From Flavobacterium sp. (GTDB lineage Bacteria; Bacteroidota; Bacteroidia; Flavobacteriales; Flavobacteriaceae), in assembly GCA_029946065.1 (NCBI GenBank), contig JAQSDU010000017.1:62001-126000 (forward strand): DNA of 64,000 bases, in the 5' to 3' direction. How positions within the stretch are numbered: position 1 is the first letter of the stretch; the number at the start of each line of letters is the position of its first letter. The notes under the pieces are model-generated. The model was not told the origin of the DNA. It worked only from the letters and a program-made list of their open reading frames with translations, and made no database searches. Shown here piece by piece: positions 9,633 to 19,043 of this stretch. The position numbers and the translations under genes are program-made.

Positions 9633-9699
9633 TGCTATGAATTGAGAAAAGAATACCCGCTGTGAAAGGAATTCTTTTTAGTTGTTGGTTTTTTGTGAA

Positions 9700-10779
9700 T
9701 TACAAGTTAGTGATAAACGGAATCAATTGGCTTTCTAAAAGCGTTTTCAATTCGTTTACTTTCGTTTGTGCGTTCTGAACCTCAGGGCGGTGTGAGGTAA
9801 TTGCGATGGTAAATGTCTCCGGAATCGCTTCAATAGCAGCAATCGCATCGGCAATTTTAGTTTTGATAGATGCATCAAGCGTACTGTTGGTCAATGCTAC
9901 GATGTCTGAAAGTCCTTTTCCGGAACCGCCGTTAAAATCGCCAAGATAGATATTTTGGATGCTTCGGATATTGTTCGCAAAATCTGATTTTGAGTTGTTG
10001 CTAAAACGTGATTCTTCCGCTTCTGGTTTTGCACTTCCGGCATTTCCGTTCAATGGTTCTTCGATTTTTCCGGTGGCCACTTCAGTTGCAATGCCAACCA
10101 TTCCTTGTGTAAATTCTTCCAAAGCTGATTTTTGCGATGGATAAACGCTTGATGATTGTCCGGCATTGATGAAGTTAATGGCATAATTCCCATCATTACT
10201 TTTCCATGCGTTATATAATTTCTGTGTATTGCTTTGTAAATCGGCAACGGCAGCTTTTAGGAACTCGACTTCTCTGGCATCGATAGCAGATGCGGCTTTG
10301 TTGCCACCAATTCCCCAAACGAAATATTCGATCGTGTGAAAACCTCTCGCATCGTCGTTTGTGGCTAATGAATTGGCTGTAATTGGAGCACCGTTGGCCT
10401 TGATTACGTCAATTGCAGCAACATCAACCGGCCAAGAATCGATAGCAGGATCTACAACTTCTTCTATTCCAACAGGACCGTAAAGGAAGCTTTCTGATTG
10501 TTCCCAAGGCGATCTTGTAGCTTGCCACGCTGTTTTCACCGCAGTTAATTGCGCTTCTGAAACCGGGAAAGTCAATCCGTCGATTACTGTTTTTAAGGCG
10601 ATTGCTTTATTATTCAATTCGTTGTAAGTACTAACGATTACTGTGTTTGAAACATTAGCGAGTACTTCTGTTTTCAATGCTGCATTTGGATCTGTGGCTT
10701 CTGATTTGTTATCGCTACAGTTTAGTAATGTCAATGAAGTCATCGCAATTAAACCTAGATTAAAGATGTTTTTTTTCAT
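9700..10779 (-). CDS. Imelysin family lipoprotein (peptidase M75 fold)
   Basis: A 359-aa lipoprotein (lipobox LLNC, Cys21). The imelysin hallmark GxHxxE appears as GFHTIE at 146-151 (H148, E151), and an SPWEQSESFLYGP segment precedes it as in family members. The fold is two helical bundles. Imelysin proteins such as IrpA and EfeO-like proteins are tied to iron uptake, and peptidase activity is doubtful. It lies between the porin gene (18 nt upstream) and the DUF1111 cytochrome gene (67 nt downstream), which supports a shared iron or redox function. Confidence 0.92.
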   Translation of the reverse strand: MKKNIFNLGLIAMTSLTLLNCSDNKSEATDPNAALKTEVLANVSNTVIVSTYNELNNKAIALKTVIDGLTFPVSEAQLTAVKTAWQATRSPWEQSESFLYGPVGIEEVVDPAIDSWPVDVAAIDVIKANGAPITANSLATNDDARGFHTIEYFVWGIGGNKAASAIDAREVEFLKAAVADLQSNTQKLYNAWKSNDGNYAINFINAGQSSSVYPSQKSALEEFTQGMVGIATEVATGKIEEPLNGNAGSAKPEAEESRFSNNSKSDFANNIRSIQNIYLGDFNGGSGKGLSDIVALTNSTLDASIKTKIADAIAAIEAIPETFTIAITSHRPEVQNAQTKVNELKTLLESQLIPFITNL

Positions 10780-10797
10780 AATATATGTTTGTTGTTA

Positions 10798-12153
10798 TTA
10801 AAAGACATAGGAAATTCCAGTTGAAAAAGTATTTTCTTTTTGTTTTTCTCCTGTATAAAGTAAAGTGGTCGGATTGACATTCTGTGAGCCTAATCGACGG
10901 TTCGAATATTGTATTTTGAAAATTACACCTGGTAAAATAAACCAGTTTACACCTTCGGTAATTGCGCTTCTTTCCCATCTTGGGTTGTCTACAACGGCAC
11001 CTTCTACATTTTGCATGGTGTCATAATAGTCGTATCTGACGAAAGGATAAACGCGTTGCTTGGTTGTATGATTGAAAAAATGAAGAATATCATATCCGCC
11101 TTCGAACGAAAATCCCAAGGCATTTTTTCCAACTGGCGTGCGTTTTACGCCTAACGAACTCGCAACACTTGCATTTTTTCGAGAAACGATGTCGGAATTT
11201 TCAATATCGCCATAGAGGATGATCGAGTTGAATCTCATATAATTTTGGTCATACGTAATATGCGCTTCGCCTATTTTTACATAAGCAGATTCTTTCATGT
11301 CATTTTTCGGGCGGTTTGCTGCAGCATCATTTACATATCCTGCAACACCAAAATAATTACGACCGCTTGTGCCGAATTTGTAATCTAGGCGCGCCATGTA
11401 AGCAAACGATTCGGCGTTGGCCATTTCAAAACGTTGTTGGTAGCCGTCTTTGATCCAGTTCCTGGAACTGAAGCCCGAAGCGTCCAAACCGGTTGTGATG
11501 GCAACGTGGTATTCGAATTTGTTTTTTAAGAAAGTTCCGGTAAGTTCAACACCTTTTTCGTACCAGCCCAACGGAAGCAATTCGTTTTCCATTTCCGGTC
11601 TGTGTGTGGTGAAATAATCGTCTGGATCATCAAGACTTTGCGCCAATCCGAAGTAGATTTTGAGTTTTCCAGTGCGCAATAATGTATTTTTCCCGATTGT
11701 GAATTCAAGGAAAGCTTGTTCGAATTTTACTTCTCCGCCAGCTTCGATTTCCGATTCGTATTCTCCGAATTCTTCTTGAGTATCTAGATCTAAAGTAGCT
11801 CCGGTTCCGCCGTGCTCAAACTCGATTTCCGATTGAAAGCGCAGCCAATTGTTATATTTGTAGCCTAAATATAAATTGAGCCTTTCCGCATCAACTTTAT
11901 TTTTTAGGTTTTTATCCGTATCATAATCGTAGCCGTAATAATTGACGACACCATAACCGTTTAAATCAAATTTTCCCCAGTTGAAGACCGAAATGTTTTC
12001 CATCGCAATTTCCTTCTTAACTTCTGCTTTGAGTTCCGCTTTGAGTTCTTTTTTGATTTCTTCTTTTAGTTTTTGTCTTTCAATTTCTTCTGTCGTTTGA
12101 GCCGAAACTGAGGCGGCAAACATTAATGAAACCGAAGCGAATACATACTTCAT
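10798..12153 (-). CDS. Outer-membrane porin, first gene of the imelysin operon
   Basis: A 451-aa protein with a signal peptide ending SVSAQ, then a highly charged helix (about 20-52, repeats of KKEL/KAEL/KAEV), then an alternating beta-barrel sequence that ends in a terminal aromatic strand (GISYVF). The N-terminal coiled coil plus barrel resembles phosphate-selective or OprP/O-type porins, where the helix may trimerise in the periplasm. It leads the operon with imelysin and the DUF1111 cytochrome, so it probably lets an iron-related or small anionic solute across the outer membrane. Specificity is inferred only. Confidence 0.8.
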   Translation of the reverse strand: MKYVFASVSLMFAASVSAQTTEEIERQKLKEEIKKELKAELKAEVKKEIAMENISVFNWGKFDLNGYGVVNYYGYDYDTDKNLKNKVDAERLNLYLGYKYNNWLRFQSEIEFEHGGTGATLDLDTQEEFGEYESEIEAGGEVKFEQAFLEFTIGKNTLLRTGKLKIYFGLAQSLDDPDDYFTTHRPEMENELLPLGWYEKGVELTGTFLKNKFEYHVAITTGLDASGFSSRNWIKDGYQQRFEMANAESFAYMARLDYKFGTSGRNYFGVAGYVNDAAANRPKNDMKESAYVKIGEAHITYDQNYMRFNSIILYGDIENSDIVSRKNASVASSLGVKRTPVGKNALGFSFEGGYDILHFFNHTTKQRVYPFVRYDYYDTMQNVEGAVVDNPRWERSAITEGVNWFILPGVIFKIQYSNRRLGSQNVNPTTLLYTGEKQKENTFSTGISYVF

Positions 12154-12181
12154 TTATTTAGACTATTTATTAATAACGCGG

Positions 12182-12210
12182 CAAAGGTAAAAAAACTTTA
12201 TTTACGCAAA
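12182..12210 (-). promoter_or_regulatory. Promoter of the porin-imelysin-DUF1111 operon
   Basis: The minus strand shows TTTG (12207-12210) and TACCTTTG (12182-12189) separated by 17 nt, a good match to the Bacteroidetes -33/-7 pair TTTG/TAnnTTTG. It lies about 30 nt from the porin start. No clear Fur-like dyad was seen by eye. Confidence 0.7.
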
Positions 12211-12328
12211 AAACATTCTAAAGGTTTATTTTTATTTATTTTAAATAAGAAGAGTGGTTTTTTTGGCAATATCGAATAGCACACAGAGGGCACAGATTTA
12301 GATAGATAGCAGCTATTTTGAATTCTTT

Positions 12329-13030
12329 TTAGATAAGAATATCGCTTTCCAAATCTGATTTTTCAATGATGAAATCGAAGCCAAGTCGCTTTACGAGTTC
12401 AATCACAAGGTTTTTGTACCAGTTTTCAGATTTCGGGTGTATGTAAATTTTTTCGATGAGGTATGACAGATCAACATCGATCTTAACGCCGTTATCAATC
12501 TTTAGGTTGTAGGAAGTCATGTCGGAAATGATCCGCACTTCACGCTCATATTGAAAACTTTTTCGTTTAAACAGAAAAGGGAAAAATGTATTGTCAAACG
12601 GAATATATTCTTTCTTATAATCGATATAATTGACTTCGCCGATATGCTGTTCGTATTCGTTTTCCGACACCAATGCTTGCTGTAATCTTCCCAAAGTAGA
12701 TTGAATTGCCAGTCCTTCGCTTTTCTGTGTAAAAATCTGCCACATTGCAAACGATTCATATTCATTGATATGCCAACTGCTGATCACGACGTTTTGTCGA
12801 TGGGTTTTATAATAATCCAAAAAGTCAGGATTGTGAACGGAAAGTTTCCGTATTTCTTCAAAAGTGGGCTCGCTAAAAGTACCTTCGTATTGGTCCTCGA
12901 ATTTATCCGAACGTGACATGAATAGTTTTCGGTACAACAACAAATCGACAAATTTGGACAAATCCAAGTATTTCCAGACGATGGTGTCGGGATCTTCGGG
13001 GAGTTTAATGTTATTGTCGTTTATGTACAT
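12329..13030 (-). CDS. DUF2971 domain-containing protein
   Basis: A cytoplasmic protein of 233 aa. It carries the DUF2971 pattern: an N-terminal WKYLDLSKFVDLLLYRKLFMSRSDKFED segment (shown here by its key words KYL, F.D.L and DKFED), then SSWHINEYESFAMW, the family's W-H-x5-ES-x-MW core, and a KRKSFQYEREVR segment (basic, then E-x-E-x-R). The biochemical function of DUF2971 is unsettled. It stands alone between the iron operon and the ABC exporter. No partner or toxin-antitoxin arrangement is visible. Confidence 0.85.
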   Translation of the reverse strand: MYINDNNIKLPEDPDTIVWKYLDLSKFVDLLLYRKLFMSRSDKFEDQYEGTFSEPTFEEIRKLSVHNPDFLDYYKTHRQNVVISSWHINEYESFAMWQIFTQKSEGLAIQSTLGRLQQALVSENEYEQHIGEVNYIDYKKEYIPFDNTFFPFLFKRKSFQYEREVRIISDMTSYNLKIDNGVKIDVDLSYLIEKIYIHPKSENWYKNLVIELVKRLGFDFIIEKSDLESDILI

Positions 13031-13148
13031 ATTTCAATTGCAATATCAATATTAAAAATCAATTTCAATTCTGATAGCATTCGGAACAAAAATCAAATTA
13101 TTGGTGCCGAACCTTAAACGTTAAACCTCAAACTTTCTGAACTTGAAG

Positions 13149-14975
13149 CTACTCAAAAGACTGCATTTCTACCAGTTTTTTATAAATCCCGTTTTGAGAT
13201 AGAAGTTCTTCGTGTTTGCCTTGCTCAACGATTTTTCCTTTTTGCATCACAACAATTGTATCTGCTTTTTGAATAGTGGAAAGGCGGTGCGCAATTACGA
13301 TGGAAGTCCTATTTTGCATCATATTTTCCAAAGCTACTTGTACGAATTTTTCGCTTTCCGTGTCCAAAGCTGAGGTCGCTTCGTCCAGAATCATAATCGG
13401 TGGATTTTTTAGCACTGCACGGGCAATACTGAGACGTTGTTTTTGTCCGCCAGAAAGTTTGTTGCCGCTGTCGCCAATATTGGTATAAATGCCGTCGGGA
13501 AGGTCTTTTACAAATTCATAAGCGTTGGCTATTTTCAAGGCTTCGATGATTTCGTCGTCTGTGGCGTCGAGTTTTCCTAAAGCGATATTGGCTTTAATGG
13601 TGTCATTAAAGAGAATGCTGTCTTGTGTTACCAAGCCCATTAATCCGCGCAGTGACTGCAAATCCATATCTTTGATGTTGGTGCCATCGATGGTGATTTC
13701 ACCTTGGTTGACATCGTAAAAGCGTGTAAGTAAATTGGCAATCGTACTTTTTCCGCTACCGGATTGGCCTACTAGCGCAACGGTTTTTCCTTTTTTTATT
13801 TGAAGTGAAAAGTCTTTTAAAACACTTTCTTTTTCATATTTGAAATTGATATTCTGAATGTTAATACCACTTTCAAATGTCGATTTATGAACAGCATTTT
13901 CTTTACTTGTAATATTATTTTCTTGGTGTAATATTTCCAAGACACGTTCTGCTGCTGCATTTCCGCGTTTGACACCATAAGATGCTTTTGAAATTGCTTT
14001 AGCAGGCGTGAGTATGTTGTATGCCAATCCCATATAAGTAATGAAAGCAGAGCCTTTGAGCGTTCCTTCTACTAAAACCATCTGACCACCGTACCACAAT
14101 AAAATCCCGATGATGAGTATGCCGAGAAATTCACTCACTGGTGAAGCCATATTTTGGCGATTACCAATTCTATTTGATAATGAAAAAAATCGATTGGTAG
14201 AATTTTGAAATACTGTATTGAAGTATTTTTCGGCATTATAGCCCTTTACAACTTTCAATCCGCCTAAAGTTTCTTCAATAGTGGATAAGAATACACCTTG
14301 TTCTTGTTGTGCCTTTGTTGAATTTTTTTTCAATTGTTTCCCGATTAACGAAATGATGTAACCCGAAACTGGAATGAATACAAACACGAAAATCGTCAGT
14401 TTAGTGCTGATAAAAAACATTGTTCCAATAGTGAAAACGATTGTTAATGGCTCTTTTATGGCTATTTCAAGTATTGAAAGCATCGAATTCTGGACCTCAT
14501 TCACGTCGCTGGAAATGCGCGCAATCGTATCGCCTTTCCTTTTCTCAGAAAAAAAAGCAATAGGTAATTCGAGTGTCTTTTTATAAAGTGCATTTCGCAT
14601 GTCGCGTAAAACGCCATTTTTCAGGAAAGTCACAAAAAACATCGCCAGATAATCACAGAAATTTTTAAGCAGAAAAATGAATATGATCCCGAAAACCAGC
14701 AATGACAGCGTAGGTACAATGCCATGTGTATCTGTAAAAACGGTCAGGTGAAAACTGAGGTAGTCCTGAAAATAAGTTTTCAAATCACCAATTCCTTTGT
14801 AGACTGGAGGCGTATGATTGCTTTCAGATTGCTTGAACAAAACGTCAAGCATCGGCATTAATGCCACAAACGAAAGCGTGCTGAAAAGTGCATACAATAC
14901 ATTGAAAAAAATATTGAGATAAGCGTATTTTTTATACGGCTTTACAAAAGGAACAATTTGTCTTAAAGGGCTCAT
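13149..14975 (-). CDS. ABC exporter, fused permease and ATPase (MsbA-like)
   Basis: A 608-aa half-transporter. Six transmembrane helices occupy about residues 15-325, then a nucleotide-binding domain from about 370. Walker A is GQSGSGKST (403-411), the signature is LSGGQ (507-511), and Walker B is ILDEA (529-533), followed by the H-loop IVIAHRLST. Full length and intact motifs point to an active homodimeric exporter. MsbA-type proteins flip lipid A or other lipids, but drug or peptide export is possible. Its ATG overlaps the stop of the phosphohexomutase gene by one base, so translation may be coupled. Confidence 0.93.
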   Translation of the reverse strand: MSPLRQIVPFVKPYKKYAYLNIFFNVLYALFSTLSFVALMPMLDVLFKQSESNHTPPVYKGIGDLKTYFQDYLSFHLTVFTDTHGIVPTLSLLVFGIIFIFLLKNFCDYLAMFFVTFLKNGVLRDMRNALYKKTLELPIAFFSEKRKGDTIARISSDVNEVQNSMLSILEIAIKEPLTIVFTIGTMFFISTKLTIFVFVFIPVSGYIISLIGKQLKKNSTKAQQEQGVFLSTIEETLGGLKVVKGYNAEKYFNTVFQNSTNRFFSLSNRIGNRQNMASPVSEFLGILIIGILLWYGGQMVLVEGTLKGSAFITYMGLAYNILTPAKAISKASYGVKRGNAAAERVLEILHQENNITSKENAVHKSTFESGINIQNINFKYEKESVLKDFSLQIKKGKTVALVGQSGSGKSTIANLLTRFYDVNQGEITIDGTNIKDMDLQSLRGLMGLVTQDSILFNDTIKANIALGKLDATDDEIIEALKIANAYEFVKDLPDGIYTNIGDSGNKLSGGQKQRLSIARAVLKNPPIMILDEATSALDTESEKFVQVALENMMQNRTSIVIAHRLSTIQKADTIVVMQKGKIVEQGKHEELLSQNGIYKKLVEMQSFE

Positions 14976-16702
14976 TAATTAATTTTAAGGTCTGCGAGAA
15001 TATTTTTGATTTTTGAGTCGAGATATGCTTCGGTGGCGGCGAAATTTTCCACAGCATCGAGTTCGGCATTCACACTTACATAAAATTTTATCTTTGGCTC
15101 GGTACCGCTTGGTCTTGCTGCGATTTTGGAACCGTCTTCGGTATAATAAATCAATACGTCGGATTTTGGGATTTTCATTGCTTCGACTTCGCCGGTCAAT
15201 AAATTTTTGGCTGTTGAATTTTTGTAATCTTCGAGCATAATTACACGCTGACCGTTGATTTCAGAAACTGGATTTTCGCGCATATCAACCATCATCTGAT
15301 TGATTTCTGCCAAACCTTCGATGCCTTTTTTGGTCATTGAAACCAGAAATTCTTTGTAAAATCCATAATCGACATACAATTGCAGTAATTCTTTATAAAC
15401 AGAACTGCCTTTCGCTTTCGCCAGAGCGGCAATTTCGCAAACCAATAATGTTGCAGCAACAGCATCTTTGTCGCGAACGGCATCACCTACCATAAACCCG
15501 AAACTTTCCTCGCCACCGCCGATAAATTGCAGTTCTGGAAAATCTTTGATCATTTTGGCAATCCATTTGAAACCGGTGAGACCAACTTTACATTCAACAC
15601 CGTAAGCGGTGGCGAGTTCCATGATCATCGGCGTAGAAACGATTGTTGAACCTACGAATTGTTTTCCGTTGATTTTTCCGGCGGTGCGCCATTTTTCTAA
15701 TAGGAAATGCGTCATTAAAACCATCGTCTGGTTGCCGTTGAGCAAAATCATTTTATTGTTGTTGTCACGAACAGCAACGCCCAATCGGTCGCAATCTGGA
15801 TCGGTTCCAACAACAATATCTGCGTTTAATTTCTCCGCCAAAGCCAAAGCCATTGTTAACGCTTCCGGTTCTTCTGGATTTGGAGATTTTACGGTTGGAA
15901 AATCGCCATTCGGTTCGGCTTGTTCCGGAACAATGTGCACGTTTTTATAACCTGCACTTTCCAAAGTTTGAGGAATAGAACGTATTGACGTTCCATGTAA
16001 CGATGTAAATACGATTTCAAGATTGTCTTTTGCATCCTGCGGTGTATTAAAACTCGCATTTTCAACGGACGATTTTACGAACGCATCGTCGATTTCCTTG
16101 TCTATATATTCGATAAGTTCATTGTTGGCATTGAATTTTATCTGATCGTAAGTCAGATTTTCAATCATATTAATGATTTCTTCGTCTTGTGGTGGAACGA
16201 GTTGGCCGCCATCTTCCCAATAGACTTTATAGCCATTATATTCTGGTGGATTGTGCGAAGCGGTCAAAACAATTCCGGCTTGACAACCAAGATATTTTAA
16301 TGCAAAAGACAATTCCGGTGTCGGACGCAAATCTGAAAAGAGATAAACGTGAATGCCATTTGCCGAAAAAACATCGGCTACAACTTTAGCCAAAGTATTG
16401 CTGTTATGGCGGCAATCGTAAGCGATTACGACCTTTATTTTCTTATCAGGAAAAGATTGGTGCAGGAAATCTGAAAGTCCTTGTGTATTTTTTCCTAAAG
16501 TATATTTGTTGATTTTATTGGTGCCGACGCCCATGACACCTCGCATGCCTCCGGTACCAAATTCGAGGTTTTTATAAAAACTTTCTTCTAAATCTTTAGG
16601 CGAATCGGTCATCATTTTTTTGATGGTTGCCTGTGTTTCTTGGTCAAAAGATGGCGTAAGCCAAACATTTATGCGGTCTAAAAGGTTTTGTTCGATATTC
16701 AT
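14975..16702 (-). CDS. Phosphoglucomutase/phosphomannomutase family protein
   Basis: Phosphohexomutase of 575 aa that interconverts hexose 1- and 6-phosphates through a phosphoserine. The active-site loop is TASHNPP (147-153, Ser149), the metal loop is DPDCDR in the middle of the protein, and the sugar-binding GGEESFGF loop follows. The C-terminal phosphate-binding RPSGTEPKIKFY is present. Four domains are therefore complete. It overlaps the downstream ABC exporter gene by one base. Whether glucose or mannose phosphate is preferred cannot be told; the length fits the PGM2-like group. Confidence 0.95.
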   Translation of the reverse strand: MNIEQNLLDRINVWLTPSFDQETQATIKKMMTDSPKDLEESFYKNLEFGTGGMRGVMGVGTNKINKYTLGKNTQGLSDFLHQSFPDKKIKVVIAYDCRHNSNTLAKVVADVFSANGIHVYLFSDLRPTPELSFALKYLGCQAGIVLTASHNPPEYNGYKVYWEDGGQLVPPQDEEIINMIENLTYDQIKFNANNELIEYIDKEIDDAFVKSSVENASFNTPQDAKDNLEIVFTSLHGTSIRSIPQTLESAGYKNVHIVPEQAEPNGDFPTVKSPNPEEPEALTMALALAEKLNADIVVGTDPDCDRLGVAVRDNNNKMILLNGNQTMVLMTHFLLEKWRTAGKINGKQFVGSTIVSTPMIMELATAYGVECKVGLTGFKWIAKMIKDFPELQFIGGGEESFGFMVGDAVRDKDAVAATLLVCEIAALAKAKGSSVYKELLQLYVDYGFYKEFLVSMTKKGIEGLAEINQMMVDMRENPVSEINGQRVIMLEDYKNSTAKNLLTGEVEAMKIPKSDVLIYYTEDGSKIAARPSGTEPKIKFYVSVNAELDAVENFAATEAYLDSKIKNILADLKIN

Positions 16703-16821
16703 AATTTGTATTTTGGTAATTTTTCGGTCGGCGTTGTTGTCGCTTCCATTACTATAAATATAATACTATTTTTGTGTTCTGGTTCTCGTTGAAGATTTAA
16801 GGCTACAATTTGTGATGCCAC

Positions 16822-17775
16822 TTAGTTTATGGTTTTCGAAATCTTATAACGTTCTTCATTATTTTTGGTACGAAGAATGATTTCTCCGAGAAAACCGGCA
16901 AGAAACAACTGCGTTCCGATAATCATCGTCGTCAAAGCGATATAAAATAATGGATTTTGCGTCACCAGAATCGTCTGTAAACCGGAATAAAGCTTAATCA
17001 ATTTTACCGTTATAATGATAGTTGTCGATAAAAATCCGATGACGAACATCACCGAACCCAAAGCGCCAAACAAATGCATAGGTCTTTTTCCAAATCTGGA
17101 AAGGAACCAAATCGTAATCAAATCTAAAAAACCGTTAACAAAACGTTCCATACCAAACTTGGTTTCGCCATATTTTCTAGCTTGGTGTTTTACGACTTTC
17201 TCTCCAATTTTTGAAAAGCCCGAATTCTTTGCTAAAACCGGAATATAGCGATGCATTTCCCCGGAAACTTCAATGTTTTTAACGACGATATTTTTATAAG
17301 CTTTCAATCCGCAGTTAAAATCATTGAGTTGAACACCGGAAGTTCTCCTTGCTGCCCAATTGAATAATTTTGATGGTAAATTTTTCGAAACAACCGAATC
17401 ATATCGTTTCTTTTTCCAGCCCGAAACCAAATCGAAATTGTCGTTTACAATCATCTTATACAATTCAGGAATTTCCTCTGGATTGTCTTGCAAATCGGCG
17501 TCCATCGTAATAATCACATTGCCTTCTGCTTTGGCAAAACCTGCATGAAGCGCTTGTGATTTTCCAAAATTCTTAAGGAAACGAATGCCTTTTACATTTT
17601 GATTTTCGGCAGAAAGATTCTCAATGATGTTCCAAGATTTGTCTGTACTTCCGTCATCGATAAAAATGATTTCGTAAGTATAATTGTTGGTATGCATCAC
17701 GGAAACAATCCATTGGTGCAGTTCTGTTAATGATTCTTCTTCGTTCAGAAGTGGTATTACAATAGATAGGTTCAT
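16822..17775 (-). CDS. GT2 family glycosyltransferase, polyprenyl-phosphate type
   Basis: A 317-aa membrane-associated glycosyltransferase. The N-terminal GT-A domain (about 1-220) starts LSIVIPLLNEEESL and has the DXD region MDADLQDNPEEIPEL typical of dolichyl/undecaprenyl-phosphate sugar transferases. Two C-terminal transmembrane helices (about 228-255 and 268-293) anchor it. It likely moves a sugar from a nucleotide donor to undecaprenyl phosphate for envelope glycan work. It overlaps the DUF4199 gene by 4 nt, a pairing frequent in Flavobacteria, so the two are translated together. Confidence 0.9.
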   Translation of the reverse strand: MNLSIVIPLLNEEESLTELHQWIVSVMHTNNYTYEIIFIDDGSTDKSWNIIENLSAENQNVKGIRFLKNFGKSQALHAGFAKAEGNVIITMDADLQDNPEEIPELYKMIVNDNFDLVSGWKKKRYDSVVSKNLPSKLFNWAARRTSGVQLNDFNCGLKAYKNIVVKNIEVSGEMHRYIPVLAKNSGFSKIGEKVVKHQARKYGETKFGMERFVNGFLDLITIWFLSRFGKRPMHLFGALGSVMFVIGFLSTTIIITVKLIKLYSGLQTILVTQNPLFYIALTTMIIGTQLFLAGFLGEIILRTKNNEERYKISKTIN

Positions 17776-18305
17776 ACTGTTAGCGATCGTTTATTCCTAA
17801 AAATCAGCGCAACTAAAAAGCCGATAAGACTATCACGTAGCAAATATTTAATGGTTGGTGCTATGATTTCAGAAGGCGCAAAAGGGTCGTATGTTTTAAA
17901 GGTTTCGTTATTTTTAGCGATCTCTTCGGCTGGCGTTTCATTTTGTTTCATTATTTTCATATTGAAATCTGACATTTGTTGTTTGATGGTGGCTCTCGTT
18001 TCTGTTGTGAGGACAAATGAAGAAATAATGACCGCAAAAACACAAGAAATAAGCTTTCCTACTACTATTGTAAAGAAGTAGGTCGAAAATGCTTCCTTAA
18101 AAGTAATATATCCGCCAAGTTTTTTTTTGGTAATTAGGATAGCGATAATCCCGAAAATGACCGTTATGAAGATGGTAAAAAGACCCATCCATACATTTGT
18201 AAATAGTTTTGTAGCGATAAAATAAATATAAGACGAGAGCAATACTAATGCGACTCCTAGTGCGATGCCAAGCTGTATGCCTGTCTTTTTAATGATTCCG
18301 GTCAT
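17772..18305 (-). CDS. DUF4199 membrane protein
   Basis: A 177-aa inner-membrane protein with four hydrophobic segments (about 10-31, 36-60, 75-100 and 150-168). The KLGGYITFKEAFSTYF stretch between helices 2 and 3 is the recognisable DUF4199 feature. Function is unknown. It overlaps the GT2 gene by 4 nt and is read from a promoter at 18328-18335, so it probably supports the glycosyltransferase at the membrane. Confidence 0.88.
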   Translation of the reverse strand: MTGIIKKTGIQLGIALGVALVLLSSYIYFIATKLFTNVWMGLFTIFITVIFGIIAILITKKKLGGYITFKEAFSTYFFTIVVGKLISCVFAVIISSFVLTTETRATIKQQMSDFNMKIMKQNETPAEEIAKNNETFKTYDPFAPSEIIAPTIKYLLRDSLIGFLVALIFRNKRSLTV

Positions 18306-18327
18306 TGCGTAATTTTGAAATAATCAA

Positions 18328-18335
18328 CAAAGATA
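18328..18335 (-). promoter_or_regulatory. -7 element for DUF4199-GT2
   Basis: Minus-strand TATCTTTG matches TAnnTTTG and lies 22 nt upstream of the DUF4199 start. Confidence 0.65.
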
Positions 18336-18423
18336 GTAATTCCGATGCTAAAATGAAGTCAAAAAAAGAGGTGGGTGTATAAATAAAAAAGCTGTTAAAT
18401 ATTTTTTTATTAAAAAAAAAATG

Positions 18424-18431
18424 TAAATTTG
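18424..18431 (+). promoter_or_regulatory. -7 element and leader of rpmE2
   Basis: TAAATTTG matches TAnnTTTG exactly. Transcription from here would give a leader of about 100 nt before the L31 gene. That is long for this window and includes a small TTTTC/GAAAA hairpin (18481-18495) and two AGTTATAA words. Confidence 0.7.
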
Positions 18432-18538
18432 CATCCTCAAATAATAAAGTAAAAACAAAAAGTTATAAGTCGTTTATACCTTTTCGTATTGAAAAGCTTC
18501 AAAGCGAGTTATAATTAACAAAGAAAAATAAATTTACA

Positions 18539-18790
18539 ATGAAAAAAGGTATCCACCCGGAAAATTACAGATTAGTAGCATTCAAAGATATGTCAAATGA
18601 AGAAGTGTTCATCACGAAATCTACTGCTGATACAAGAGAAACAATCGTTCACGAAGGCGTTGAATATCCAGTTGTAAAAATGGAGATTTCAAGAACTTCT
18701 CACCCTTTTTACACAGGTAAATCTAAACTTATCGATACTGCTGGACGTATTGATAAATTCAAAACCAAATACGCTAAACACGCGAAATAA
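18539..18790 (+). CDS. rpmE2: 50S ribosomal protein L31 type B
   Basis: An 83-aa ribosomal protein beginning [19 protein letters not shown]. It lacks the zinc-binding cysteines of type A L31, so it is the zinc-independent type B form, and it ends with the basic [14 protein letters not shown] tail. It bridges the two ribosomal subunits. It has its own promoter, a long leader and a strong terminator 25 nt downstream, so it is monocistronic. The leader may mediate autoregulation, but no known motif was recognised. Confidence 0.97.
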   Translation: MKKGIHPENYRLVAFKDMSNEEVFITKSTADTRETIVHEGVEYPVVKMEISRTSHPFYTGKSKLIDTAGRIDKFKTKYAKHAK

Positions 18791-18812
18791 TAGTTACATT
18801 GTTCAAATTATA

Positions 18813-18843
18813 GAAAGCCTTTCGGAAACGAAGGGCTTTTTTA
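18813..18843 (+). terminator. Terminator of rpmE2
   Basis: AAAGCCTTTCG pairs with CGAAGGGCTTT around a GAAA-type loop, followed by six T residues. Confidence 0.88.
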
Positions 18844-18879
18844 TTGATATGGGTTTTTCTTCAATATTGTTTCTTATTT

Positions 18880-18932
18880 GCGCCATCGCGTCTTTACAAG
18901 ATTTTTATTGGTTCACAAATACGCGAAGGCGC
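18880..18932. repeat. GC-rich inverted repeat of flavobacterial type
   Basis: A 12-nt arm at 18880-18891 (GCGCCATCGCGT) and a 12-nt arm at 18921-18932 (ACGCGAAGGCGC) pair with a single mismatch. The DNA is far richer in GC than its surroundings, as expected for a dispersed palindromic repeat. A related-looking element occurs at 51317-51400. Confidence 0.6.
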
Positions 18933-19008
18933 TAAGTTTTTAATTTCTGATTACGATTATTTAATCGTTACAGAAAAACCTTATTGCAGAAATAGAACCA
19001 AAACTTTG

Positions 19009-19016
19009 TAACTTTG
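19009..19016 (+). promoter_or_regulatory. -7 element of the GlmU-like gene
   Basis: TAACTTTG matches TAnnTTTG and lies 27 nt before the ATG at 19044. It also argues against an upstream TTG start at 19014. Confidence 0.55.
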
Positions 19017-19043
19017 GTACTTTGTAACTCTGAAACTTCAAAA

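Noticed and set aside
18880..18932. Inverted repeat as a phage attachment site or IS end
   Set aside because: No transposase or integrase gene, and no target duplication, is seen around it.
19014..19043. Upstream TTG start for the GlmU-like gene
   Set aside because: It falls inside the -7 promoter element, and the conserved N-terminus begins at the ATG at 19044.
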